Positions 9,426 to 17,357 of a DNA stretch of 41,803 nt are shown here, in pieces. The number at the start of each line of letters is the position of its first letter. The stretch's first letter is position 1. Where the stretch lies: positions 1 through 41,803 of the forward strand of contig NZ_JAALEG010000056.1 of the NCBI RefSeq assembly GCF_011058165.1. The letters run 5' to 3'. The stretch is from Rhodococcus aetherivorans. GTDB lineage: Bacteria; Actinomycetota; Actinomycetes; Mycobacteriales; Mycobacteriaceae. A model generated the notes under the pieces. The model was not told where the DNA came from and did not search any database. It worked only from the letters and a program-made list of their open reading frames with translations. The position numbers and the translations under genes are program-made.

Positions 9426-10259
9426 CTACACCGGTGCGAGCGGCCGGAACGGTCGGATCTCGTCCTCGCCGGGCCGGACCACGCCCGCGGAGGACTCGGG
9501 TACTTCGTTCCATGCGTCCGGCAGATCGCGCAGCGGTTCGGAGACGATGAAGCGGGTCTCGGCACCGAGCTGGTGCAGCACCTCCACCTCGGGATGCAGC
9601 TCGAGGAGCCTGGCGAGCTTGGTGGAGAAGAACAGCGATCGGCTCTTGCCTTCGCTGGAATAACGGAACACCCACATCGACTCTCCGTCCGTGGTCGCCA
9701 CGGTCATCTGCACGGGATGCTCGATCGCATGGGCGTGCGCGATCTTCTCCACGTATCCGACAGCCCGGGCGACGGCAGTGAACGGGTCCTCGGTGAGACC
9801 GAACGTCAGCGCGAGATAGAACAGCATCTCGGAGTCGGTCGAGCCCTCGATGTCGGGGTAGAGCGCCGGATCCACCGCCAGCACGAGCTCGCGTTTGATC
9901 TCCCGGAACCCGTTGAGGACCCCGTTGTGCATCCACAACCAGCGCCCGTGCCGGAAGGGATGGCAGTTGCTGCGCTGGACGTGCGTCCCGGTCGAGGCCC
10001 GCACGTGTGCGAACAGCAGCGGTGTCTCCACCTGAGCGGCGAGCTCGCGCAGGTTCCGGTCGTTCCAGGCCGGATCGATGCTCTTGAACACCGCCGGCTC
10101 CGGCCCTCTCCCGTACCATCCGATGCCGAAACCGTCACCGTTGGTGGTGGTGGCTCCGAGGCGCGAATGCAGGCTCTGATCGATCAGCGAGTGCTGCGGG
10201 CGGAACAGCAGATCCTCGGCAAGGATCGGGTCGCCGGAATATGCCATCCATCTGCACAT
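9426..10259 (-). CDS. class II glutamine amidotransferase (copy 2)
   Basis: A 277-residue paralogue of the protein at 2896-3729, the same length and clearly similar along its whole length. It has MCRWMAYSGDP with nucleophile Cys2, then NGDGFGIGWYGRG, LLFAHVRASTG and NCHPFRHGRWLWMHNG. The DNA just before the start also resembles that of copy 1 (TTCAATGGT followed by GTGCAGATGGATGG), so the duplication included the translation start. Like copy 1 it lacks an obvious Shine-Dalgarno. No acceptor domain is fused. Its presence in a stress-gene region suggests a conserved accessory role, but the substrate is unknown. Confidence 0.9.
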   Translation of the reverse strand: MCRWMAYSGDPILAEDLLFRPQHSLIDQSLHSRLGATTTNGDGFGIGWYGRGPEPAVFKSIDPAWNDRNLRELAAQVETPLLFAHVRASTGTHVQRSNCHPFRHGRWLWMHNGVLNGFREIKRELVLAVDPALYPDIEGSTDSEMLFYLALTFGLTEDPFTAVARAVGYVEKIAHAHAIEHPVQMTVATTDGESMWVFRYSSEGKSRSLFFSTKLARLLELHPEVEVLHQLGAETRFIVSEPLRDLPDAWNEVPESSAGVVRPGEDEIRPFRPLAPV

Positions 10260-10386
10260 CTCACCATTGAATCACCGCTTCGACCGCGAGCACGTCTCGA
10301 AACGGACACAGGTCGCGCTGCGTTCGTGTCGGATGCGGGCCCGGCCCGCGTACGGGCGTCTTCGTGTCGAGGACACGCGGGGGGAC

Positions 10387-10420
10387 GGTGGGTTTCAGGG
10401 TCGGGGTGGGTTTCAAGGTC
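10387..10420. repeat. direct repeat, two 16-bp copies, period 18
   Basis: GGTGGGTTTCAGGGTC and GGTGGGTTTCAAGGTC occur side by side (15 of 16 bases equal) in the 267-bp divergent intergenic region between amidotransferase copy 2 and the SHOCT gene. Their spacing, a little under two helical turns, would suit a regulator site, but no family is recognised. Confidence 0.5.
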
Positions 10421-10526
10421 TTTATCCCCTGCGGAGACGCCGGTTGGGGTGTCATTCTCGATGTGAGTCGCCCGATATCGCGGAGGTTCGGTCCATCGCC
10501 GGAGCCGCTCACAGGAGGTGCACATC

Positions 10527-10937
10527 ATGGATTCGTTCTGGGATTACGTGTGGTACACGATCATCGTGTTCGCGTTCGTGGCGTACCTGATCGTGCTGTT
10601 CCAGATCTTGGTCGACCTGTTCCGCGATCACACCGTTTCCGGCTTCGCCAAAGCCCTCTGGGTGATCGGGCTGGTCGTCCTCCCGTACCTGACCGCGTTC
10701 GTGTATCTGATCGCCCGGGGCCGCGGCATGGCGGAGCGGTCGATGCGTGCCCAGCAGGAGACCAAGCAGGCCACCGACGAGTACATCCGGCAGGTGGCCG
10801 GCAAGTCCCCGGCCGAGCAGATCGCCGATGCGAAGGCGCTGTACGACTCGGGAGTGATCACCCAAGCGGAGTTCGAGCAACTCAAGGCCACGGCTCTGGG
10901 ACAGGCATCCGCGGGACAGACCGGAATGCAGGTCTGA
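10527..10937 (+). CDS. PLDc_N / SHOCT domain membrane protein
   Basis: A 136-residue protein. It has two N-terminal membrane helices in the phospholipase D nuclease N-terminal (PLDc_N) arrangement (about residues 8-30 and 40-62, ending VYLIARGRGMAER), a linker helix, and a C-terminal SHOCT domain (AEQIADAKALYDSGVITQAEFEQLKATAL). SHOCT is a short helical oligomerisation module of membrane-associated proteins. ATG 10527 follows AGGAGG at eight bases; the GTG at 10518 would overlap that ribosome site. Such proteins are frequent in actinobacterial stress operons. No enzymatic activity is expected. Confidence 0.85.
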   Translation: MDSFWDYVWYTIIVFAFVAYLIVLFQILVDLFRDHTVSGFAKALWVIGLVVLPYLTAFVYLIARGRGMAERSMRAQQETKQATDEYIRQVAGKSPAEQIADAKALYDSGVITQAEFEQLKATALGQASAGQTGMQV

Positions 10938-11014
10938 CAGGCCAGGACCTGCGCGGACCTGCGCGGCATCCCGAGGACCCGCTCGCAGCGAGCCGGTTCC
11001 GAGATACTCGACGC

Positions 11015-11965
11015 ATGCAGCCAGCGGCGTCGGCGGGTCGAGCACCGAAGAAGATGACCTGGATTCCGGGCGGAACCTTCTGGATGGGGTCGGAGGAGTT
11101 CTACCCCGAGGAGCGTCCGGTCCACCAGGTGAGTGTGGACGGATTCTGGATGGACATTCATCCGGTCACGGTCGCCGAGTTCCGGCGTTTCGTGAAGGAC
11201 ACCGGTCACGTCACCACCGCCGAGGTCGCGCCCGAACCCGCCGATTATCCCGATGCCGACCCGGCGCTGCTGGTACCCGGGTCGCTGGTGTTCACCCCGC
11301 CGGCTCGGCGCGTACCCCTCGACGACTACCGCCGGTGGTGGTCGTGGGTGCCCGGTGCGGATTGGCGGCATCCCGAGGGCCCCGGAAGTTCGGCCGGCGG
11401 CCGCGAACACCATCCGGTGACGCACGTGTCCCACTACGACGCGCTCGCCTACGCTCGGTGGGCGGGCAAGGAGCTGCCGACCGAGTCCGAGTGGGAGTTC
11501 GCGGCCCGCGGCGGCCTGGATCGGGCCCGGTTCGTGTGGGGCGACGAGTACACCCCGAAGGGGCGGTACCTGGCCAACACCTGGCAGGGCGAGTTCCCGT
11601 GGCAGAACCTCGCCGAAGACGGGTACGTCGGCACGTCTCCGGTGGGCAGCTTCCGGCCCAACGGTTACGGCCTGGTCGACGTGGCAGGCAACGTGTGGGA
11701 ATGGACGACGGACTACTTCACCGCTCGTCACGGGGCGGACGGACGTGACACCGCCCCCGCCACGGCGTGCTGCATTCCCGCCAACCCACGCACGCTCGCG
11801 CCGGAGACCGGTGCCGAGGCCCATCCCCGGCGGGTCATCAAGGGCGGATCGCACCTCTGCGCCCCCAATTACTGCTTGCGCTACCGGCCCGCAGCCAGGC
11901 AGGGGGAAAGCGCGGAAACCTCCACCTGCCACATCGGATTCCGCTGCATCGTGCGCGGCCGCTGA
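11015..11965 (+). CDS. formylglycine-generating enzyme (sulfatase-activating)
   Basis: A 316-residue FGE/SUMF1-fold enzyme. It starts with the typical MTWIPGGTFWMGSEEFYPEERP and contains LPTESEWEFAARGG and DVAGNVWEWTTDYF. Close to the C-terminus is CAPNYC (Cys282 and Cys287), the copper-binding active-site pair, in the context GGSHL before it and LRYRPAAR after it. It oxidises the Cys of a CxPxR motif in sulfatases to formylglycine in the cytoplasm. ATG 11015 gives a normal length. The gene is convergent with the arylsulfatase at 11976-14330, its evident substrate, with ten bases between the stops. In M. tuberculosis the corresponding pair (Rv0712/Rv0711) is also adjacent. Confidence 0.95.
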   Translation: MQPAASAGRAPKKMTWIPGGTFWMGSEEFYPEERPVHQVSVDGFWMDIHPVTVAEFRRFVKDTGHVTTAEVAPEPADYPDADPALLVPGSLVFTPPARRVPLDDYRRWWSWVPGADWRHPEGPGSSAGGREHHPVTHVSHYDALAYARWAGKELPTESEWEFAARGGLDRARFVWGDEYTPKGRYLANTWQGEFPWQNLAEDGYVGTSPVGSFRPNGYGLVDVAGNVWEWTTDYFTARHGADGRDTAPATACCIPANPRTLAPETGAEAHPRRVIKGGSHLCAPNYCLRYRPAARQGESAETSTCHIGFRCIVRGR

Positions 11966-11975
11966 GCAGCGCCGG

Positions 11976-14330
11976 TCAATCGATCGAGAACCAGGCCCGC
12001 ACCTGCGCCTCGTGGTCGACATAGCGTTCGCCGGAAACGTCGACGACGACCTTGTCGATCGTTCCCCCGGTGAACCGGAACGGGGACACGTAGTCCGGGG
12101 TGACCGGAGAGGCACTGTCCCGCCCGACGCAGATACCGTCACCGACGAGGCAGAACACCCCCGGCTGGGTGACGATCTCACCGGTGGCCACCTGCTGATC
12201 GTCGACGTAGAGGGTCAGGGTGCCGGCGAAGCCCGGCATCGCCGGATCGGTGTTCTTCCCGGCGACGGCGAATTCGGCGGTGCACACGTGGGCACCGGGA
12301 GTGATGTCCCGGTCGGCGACCACGGTCTGCAGGTGTGTGCCGACCCAGTTGAAGGCATAGCGCAGACGGCAGTCCTTGACGTAGAGGCTGTGGCCGCCGG
12401 CCAGGCCGCCGTGGGCGTAGAGGACGCCCTCGGCATCGGCCGAGTCCACGTGGACTCCGGCGACGATCGTGTAGGACCGTCCGGTGATGGCGACACCGGC
12501 CGCCTCGGGGACGTCCGCGCAGTCCGGGTAGTAGACGTAGCGGTCTCGCGCTTTTCCCGGGCGGGGGCGTTCGGCGAGCACCTGTTCGAGGGCGCTGCGG
12601 TCGTCCAGCGGTAGCCCGTGGTAGCGGCCGGCGTAGTAGAACCACAGGCTCTTCAGGGTTTCCAGCCGCTCGGGTTCGGCGTCGGCGAGGTTGTGCAGTT
12701 GCGCCCGGTCCTCCGCGAGGTGGTACAGCTCCCACACATCCTTGTCGAAGTGGCCCCACCCGGACAGCGGCGGATGCACGGAACAGACGAGCCACCCTTC
12801 GTGATACAGCGAGCGCTGCCCCAGCATCGCGTAGAACTGCACGGCCTTGCCCGGCGCTGCGGGATCGGTCAGCGAGGACGCGAAGCTCTCTCCCTCGAGC
12901 GGACTCTGGGTGTACCCCTTCAGGACCTCGGGCGGGGTGATGCCGAGCAACTCGTAGATCGTCGGGACGACATCGACGGCGTGGACGTACTGCGGGCGGG
13001 GCTCGGCCGAGGCGTCGATCCGCGCCGGCCACGAGAGCACGCACATGTCGGCGACGCCACCCTCGTAGCCGGCCCAGCGCTTCCAGTACGGAAACGGTGT
13101 GTCGAAGGCCCACGCCCAGCCGGTGTTGTAGTGGTTGTACGACAGCGGTGTGCCGAGCTCGTCGAGGTGCGGCAGGGTGCCCTCGGTGGTGTCGGGAACC
13201 CCGTTGAAGAACCGCCATTCGTTGAACGATCCGTTCGGCCCTCCTTCACCACTGGCACCGTTGTCGGAGACCACGACGATGAGGGTGTTGTCGAGCTCGC
13301 CGGTCGTTTCGAGCAGGTCGATCACCCGGCCGAGCTGATCGTCCGTGTAGGAGATGTAGCCGGCGAAGACCTCGGCCATCCGTACGAACAGGCGTTGCTC
13401 GTCGGCGGTGAGCGAGTCCCAGGGCCGGACGGTGTCGAGCAGCGGCCACGGCTGTCCGTCGGGTCCGGTGGTGGCCGGCTCCCCGTGCGGATTGATCGGG
13501 GAAAGCTCGGTGCCCTCGGGCAACAACCCGAGGTCCTTCTGCCGCTGCAGTATCTCGGCACGGATGGCCTCGTAGCCCTGGTCGAACCTGCCCTTGTACC
13601 GGTCGGCCCATTCGGTGAACACGTGATGCGGGGCGTGCCCGGCCTGCGGGGCCAGGTACATGAAGAACGGTTTGTCCGGGTCGACGACCTTGGCGTCGCG
13701 GATGAATTCGATTGCCTTGTCCACCAGGTCTTTCGACAGATGATAGCCGTCCTCCGGGGTGCCGGGGGCGTCGATCGGATGGTTGTCGTACACCAGGTCG
13801 GGGTACCAGCTGCTCGACTCGCCGCCGAGGAAGCCGTAGAACCGCTCGAACCCGCGGCCCAACGGCCACCGGGCCTTGACCGCCGACATGTTCGTCTCGT
13901 CGCCCGGGGTCAGGTGCCACTTGCCGACGCAGTAGGTGTTCCACCCTTGCTCGGCCAGCACCTCGGAGACGAACCCGTTCTCGAAGGGAATGTGGGTGGA
14001 GATGCCCGGGAACCCGGAGCTGAACTCGGCGATGGTCGCCATGCCGTTGGTCGTCGCGTTTCGCCCGGTCAGCAGCGACGCCCGGGTCGGGGAGCACAGC
14101 GCGGTGGTGTGGAAGTTCGAGTACTTCACACCCCGGTCGGCGATGCGGCGCATGGTGGGTGCCTCGATCGGGCCCCCGAAGATGTCCATGCTGCCGTACC
14201 CGACGTCGTCCCACGCGATGATCAGGACGTTCGGGGCGCCCTCGGGCGCCTGCGCAGGCAGATACGGCGCCCAGTCCGGCACGGAGTCGCGGATGTCGAC
14301 GGCGATCTTTCCGTGGTGGGTCCTTGCCAT
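11976..14330 (-). CDS. atsA: type I arylsulfatase AtsA
   Basis: A 784-residue sulfatase, close to the length of mycobacterial AtsA. Metal ligands include Asp41-Asp42 in IIAWDDVGYG. The formylglycine site is Cys79 in the exact signature CSPTRASLLTGR (79-90). Further conserved pieces are GKWHLTPGDE and VVVSDNGASGEGG. The C-terminal 200 residues form a beta-rich domain. There is no signal peptide, so the enzyme is predicted cytoplasmic, where the convergent FGE would modify it. ATG 14330 follows GGGAG; an in-frame longer start at 14411 adds an Arg-rich stretch unlike the family. It hydrolyses organic sulfate esters; the natural substrate is unknown. Confidence 0.95.
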   Translation of the reverse strand: MARTHHGKIAVDIRDSVPDWAPYLPAQAPEGAPNVLIIAWDDVGYGSMDIFGGPIEAPTMRRIADRGVKYSNFHTTALCSPTRASLLTGRNATTNGMATIAEFSSGFPGISTHIPFENGFVSEVLAEQGWNTYCVGKWHLTPGDETNMSAVKARWPLGRGFERFYGFLGGESSSWYPDLVYDNHPIDAPGTPEDGYHLSKDLVDKAIEFIRDAKVVDPDKPFFMYLAPQAGHAPHHVFTEWADRYKGRFDQGYEAIRAEILQRQKDLGLLPEGTELSPINPHGEPATTGPDGQPWPLLDTVRPWDSLTADEQRLFVRMAEVFAGYISYTDDQLGRVIDLLETTGELDNTLIVVVSDNGASGEGGPNGSFNEWRFFNGVPDTTEGTLPHLDELGTPLSYNHYNTGWAWAFDTPFPYWKRWAGYEGGVADMCVLSWPARIDASAEPRPQYVHAVDVVPTIYELLGITPPEVLKGYTQSPLEGESFASSLTDPAAPGKAVQFYAMLGQRSLYHEGWLVCSVHPPLSGWGHFDKDVWELYHLAEDRAQLHNLADAEPERLETLKSLWFYYAGRYHGLPLDDRSALEQVLAERPRPGKARDRYVYYPDCADVPEAAGVAITGRSYTIVAGVHVDSADAEGVLYAHGGLAGGHSLYVKDCRLRYAFNWVGTHLQTVVADRDITPGAHVCTAEFAVAGKNTDPAMPGFAGTLTLYVDDQQVATGEIVTQPGVFCLVGDGICVGRDSASPVTPDYVSPFRFTGGTIDKVVVDVSGERYVDHEAQVRAWFSID

Positions 14331-14533
14331 GGCGACGCTCCCGATCTCGAGCAGACCTGTCGGTCTCCGGCATCTCGAGCGTACCGACCGTCCGAATCGC
14401 CGACCATGCAAACGGCCCGATCCGCCGAAGTTCTTCGCACGATGTCTCGGATTCGGCAGAATGTGACGACGCCGCCCCTCCGGTCGAGCCGGTCCCGGAA
14501 ATCCGGTGCGGCGAGGCGAGAAGGACCCGACTC

Positions 14534-14668
14534 ATGACGTGGATCATCTTGGTGTTCCTGGGAATTCCGCTGTGGTTGGGTGTGGCAGCTCTCGTTCTGC
14601 CGCGCGGACGCCGATGGCCGGCCGACGCACCCCGCCACCGCCCTCCGCCCGCGGAGGGGGCATCGTGA
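14534..14668 (+). CDS. small single-pass membrane protein upstream of antiporter
   Basis: A 44-residue peptide, MTWIILVFLGIPLWLGVAAL then a basic/proline-rich tail. One membrane helix covers residues 3-23. Its TGA overlaps the GTG of the following antiporter gene by GTGA, so translation of the two is coupled. It may be an antiporter accessory subunit or only a coupling leader. GCGAGAAGGACC upstream offers a modest ribosome site. Confidence 0.6.
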   Translation: MTWIILVFLGIPLWLGVAALVLPRGRRWPADAPRHRPPPAEGAS

Positions 14669-15900
14669 CCTGGGCGCTTCCGGCGATCGCCGGCATCCTG
14701 CTCGTCTTCGCGGCGATCTCCGGACGGGTTGCGGGCACTTCCATCACGGCCCCGATGGTCTTCACCGTCGGCGGCCTCGTGCTGGGCGCACAGGCTGCCG
14801 GGCTGATCGACGTCGAGGCCACCAGCGAAACGGTGAAACTTCTCGCCGAGGTCACCCTCGCCCTCGTGCTGTTCTCCGACGCCGCCCGCGTGGACCCGAC
14901 CGCTCTACGAGCCGAAATCTCACTTCCTGCACGCCTTCTCTGTATAGGACTACCGCTGACCATCGCGGCCGGGTTCGGCGCCGCGGTGCTCGTGCTGGGC
15001 GACCTCTCCTGGCCCGAGGCGCTGCTGCTCGCCGTGCTCCTCGCGCCCACCGACGCCGCTCTCGGGCAGGCGGTGGTCACCCTGCCGATCCTGCCGTCGC
15101 GGGTGCGCCAGGGACTCAACGTCGAAAGCGGCCTCAACGACGGCATCTGCGTACCGCTGTTCCTGATCGTGCTGGCGATCGCACGCGCCGAGTCCGGGGC
15201 AATCGGCGGCGGTGCAGCCGTACGGCTGGTCACCGAGCAGATCGGCTACGGCATCGTCGCCGGGGTCGGTGCCGGAGCGGTCGCGGCGGCGGTGCTGATC
15301 CTCGCCGGGCGGCACCGCACGATCGACCCGTTGTGGGTTCAGATCGTGCCGGTGGCCGCCGCCACGCTGGCCTACACCGTCGCCGTGCCCCTCGGCGGCT
15401 CGGGATTCATCGCCGCGTTCGTCGGCGGGCTGACCTTCGGGGCGATCCGGCGCCGCGCCGAGGGGGAGGTCTCCCACCTGATCGACGAGGCCGGGGATGT
15501 GTTCAGTGCCGTCACGTTCATCGTCTTCGGGGCGGTGTTGCTCAGCCCGGCCCTCGGACACCTGTCGTGGCCGGTGCTCGCCTACGCCGTGCTGAGCCTG
15601 ACCGTCGTCCGCATGGTCCCCGTCGCGCTGTCGCTGCTCGGCACCCACGCCCGCACCCCGACCCTTGCCTTCCTCGGCTGGTTCGGCCCCCGCGGACTGG
15701 CCACCATCGTCTTCGTCATCCTGATTCTCGAAGAACCCGGTGCCTTGCCCCACGAGGACCTGCTGCTGCTCACCGCCGTCGTCACCGTGGGCCTGTCGGT
15801 CCTCGCCCACGGGGTCACCGCCGCCCCCCTCGCCGACCGGTACGCCGCATGGTTCCGCCGTCACCCCCGTCCCGAACAGCAGCCGGCACACGAGGCGTAG
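14665..15900 (+). CDS. cation:proton antiporter (CPA1/NhaP-like)
   Basis: A 411-residue hydrophobic protein with about 12-13 membrane helices. The family core is visible in LAEVTLALVLFSDAARVDP and in the acidic ion-site helix LLAPTDAALGQAVV, followed by RQGLNVESGLNDG. These are the conserved ion-binding and activation segments of Na+/H+ or K+/H+ exchangers. It has no long cytoplasmic regulatory domain. GTG 14665 has GGAGGGGG just upstream and overlaps the stop of the small membrane protein; much longer upstream starts would cross that gene in another frame. Probable role: pH or salt homeostasis. Confidence 0.9.
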   Translation: MTWALPAIAGILLVFAAISGRVAGTSITAPMVFTVGGLVLGAQAAGLIDVEATSETVKLLAEVTLALVLFSDAARVDPTALRAEISLPARLLCIGLPLTIAAGFGAAVLVLGDLSWPEALLLAVLLAPTDAALGQAVVTLPILPSRVRQGLNVESGLNDGICVPLFLIVLAIARAESGAIGGGAAVRLVTEQIGYGIVAGVGAGAVAAAVLILAGRHRTIDPLWVQIVPVAAATLAYTVAVPLGGSGFIAAFVGGLTFGAIRRRAEGEVSHLIDEAGDVFSAVTFIVFGAVLLSPALGHLSWPVLAYAVLSLTVVRMVPVALSLLGTHARTPTLAFLGWFGPRGLATIVFVILILEEPGALPHEDLLLLTAVVTVGLSVLAHGVTAAPLADRYAAWFRRHPRPEQQPAHEA

Positions 15901-16210
15901 ACGGCGCGGCACCGGATCTGTGTCCGGAACATCCGATCTGCCTTGCTCGGGTCCATTTCCGGCACGGTAGGTCATCGGATCGAGCGGCCTTCACCGGATC
16001 CCCTTTCCGGGCGCAGCCATCAGGTCTAGCGTCGACTCTGTCGGAAAACACCGGCAGACCGACTTGCCAGGTCGTCATCGGACTCTCCGACAAGCCGGCC
16101 ATCCGGGACGAGGCGGCTCGTAGAAGAACCGCCCGTCGGACGTGGAACCCACGAACGATCTGTCGCCCTTGGTATTCCACGGACGGCAGCTCGGCAGAGG
16201 AGATGACGAG
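15901..16210. other. intergenic region, no gene recognised
   Basis: 310 bp between the antiporter and the first DUF6325 gene. A short inverted repeat CCGGA-n6-TCCGG follows the antiporter and could be a weak terminator. The remainder is presumably promoter and leader for the DUF6325 unit, but I see no convincing -35/-10 pair. Confidence 0.4.
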
Positions 16211-16681
16211 ATGACCGAACAAGTCCAACAACAACTCGGCGACGACATCGACGAACTCGGTCCGGTGGACTGGATCGTGGTGGAGTTCCCGGGCAGCAGG
16301 TTCAGAGGCGAGATCGCACCCGCGCTCGACGACCTCGTCGAACGCGGAACAGTACGCGTACTGGATCTGCTGTTGCTGAAGAAGGACGCCGACGGATCGC
16401 TCGAAGCGTTCGAGCTCGCCGACCTGGACGAGAGCGAGATCGGCGCGCTCCGCTCCTACGAAGCCGAGCTGGCGATGTTGCTCAGCGAGGAGGACGTCGA
16501 AGCGGTCGCCGCGGCCGTCGAGCCCGGCAGCACCGCGGCCCTGCTGGTGTGGGAGAACCTGTGGGCCGCGCCGTTCGCATCGGCGGTACGCAGGGCCGGC
16601 GGACAGCTGGTGGCCAGCGGCCGCATCCCCGTACAAGCCCTGCTGGCCGCAATCGAGGCCGACGAACAAGAAGGAGACTGA
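16211..16681 (+). CDS. DUF6325 family protein (copy 1)
   Basis: A 156-residue acidic protein. Family hallmarks are ELGPVDWIVVEFPG near the N-terminus, a central RVLDLLLLKKDADGSLEAFEL strand-helix, and the near-invariant ENLWAAPFASAVRRAGGQLVASGRIP towards the end. The ATG at 16211 has GGAG 8-12 bases upstream. The family has no known biochemical function but commonly sits in actinobacterial stress operons, followed by a small SHOCT protein. Here the following small gene (16683-16847) has lost the SHOCT half. Copy 2 is at 20053. Confidence 0.85.
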   Translation: MTEQVQQQLGDDIDELGPVDWIVVEFPGSRFRGEIAPALDDLVERGTVRVLDLLLLKKDADGSLEAFELADLDESEIGALRSYEAELAMLLSEEDVEAVAAAVEPGSTAALLVWENLWAAPFASAVRRAGGQLVASGRIPVQALLAAIEADEQEGD

Positions 16682-16682
16682 C

Positions 16683-16847
16683 ATGCCCCTCGCAGCCAGG
16701 CGTATGCGTCGCGCCGCGGTGATCGGACCCGCACCCGTGGCTCGCACGGCCACGACCGTCGCGACGGCGGCGGTGGTCGCTCACGGTGTCCGCCGTCGTT
16801 CCGACCGCCGGGAAGATCGACGAGAGGACCGCAGAGACCGGCGCTGA
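16683..16847 (+). CDS. small basic protein, SHOCT-less partner of DUF6325
   Basis: A 54-residue peptide starting MPLAARRMRRAAVIGPAPVA, then an Ala/Thr/Val-rich helix, and ending in a charged repeat (RRSDRREDRREDRRDRR). It starts one base after the DUF6325 stop, with GAAGGAG in the end of that gene as ribosome site. It parallels the first third of the SHOCT protein at 20563-20853 (MPGLLRGVARTAVVAGTATA). The C-terminal SHOCT domain is missing, so it is either a truncated derivative or a genuine short form. Confidence 0.6.
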   Translation: MPLAARRMRRAAVIGPAPVARTATTVATAAVVAHGVRRRSDRREDRREDRRDRR

Positions 16848-17009
16848 CCGTGCCGACGAAACACCAACAGGCTCCCCCGACGGCGTGCGCACCGTCGTGG
16901 AGCCGCCCGGACCGCAGAGGGCCGATCGCGCCACTCCGGCCTCCACCGATCCGGCAGTGACATGGCGGCGGAATCCGCAGGTTCGGACCCTACAGCGAAT
17001 GAGGCTCTC

Positions 17010-17282
17010 ATGACTGCCACGACGTCAGCTGCGACAGCACCTCGGCCCGCCCTCGAACGGCTGCGCGAAGCCGAACACCTCGTCCTGGACCTGCCGATCA
17101 TGGGCCGCATCAGCATTCCGCCACCCGAGCAGCTCGCCTACCTCGCGGGTATCGGCACCTTGGTTGCCCTCGAGCTCCTCGAATGGCCGGTTGCAGTTGC
17201 TCTCACCGCGGGTCACCTTCTGGCCGAGGCACATCACCACCGCCTCCTCCAGGGAATCGGCGAGGCGTTGGAAGAGGCATGA
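17010..17282 (+). CDS. small hypothetical membrane protein
   Basis: A 90-residue protein with an amphipathic N-terminal half and one or two hydrophobic stretches (LAYLAGIGTLVALELLEW and PVAVALTAGHLLAEA). It ends in a His-containing helix (AEAHHHRLLQGIGEALEEA). The ATG at 17010 has GAGG upstream; an in-frame ATG at 16962 is possible. I do not recognise the family. It lies downstream of the DUF6325 pair on the same strand and may belong to that unit. Confidence 0.6.
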   Translation: MTATTSAATAPRPALERLREAEHLVLDLPIMGRISIPPPEQLAYLAGIGTLVALELLEWPVAVALTAGHLLAEAHHHRLLQGIGEALEEA

Positions 17283-17357
17283 CCTCCCGTTCGGTGAGGT
17301 GGTCCGACCGGCGTCCGGAAGGCAACGTCGGGACCGGGCCGGCGGCGCTCCCTCGGA

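Noticed and set aside
12618-14537. A 639-codon plus-strand open frame opposite the sulfatase
   Set aside because: Shadow of atsA, whose signatures are unambiguous on the minus strand.
16786-17013. Plus-strand open frame between the small basic protein and the 17010 gene
   Set aside because: It overlaps the end of the small gene, lacks a ribosome site and has random composition.
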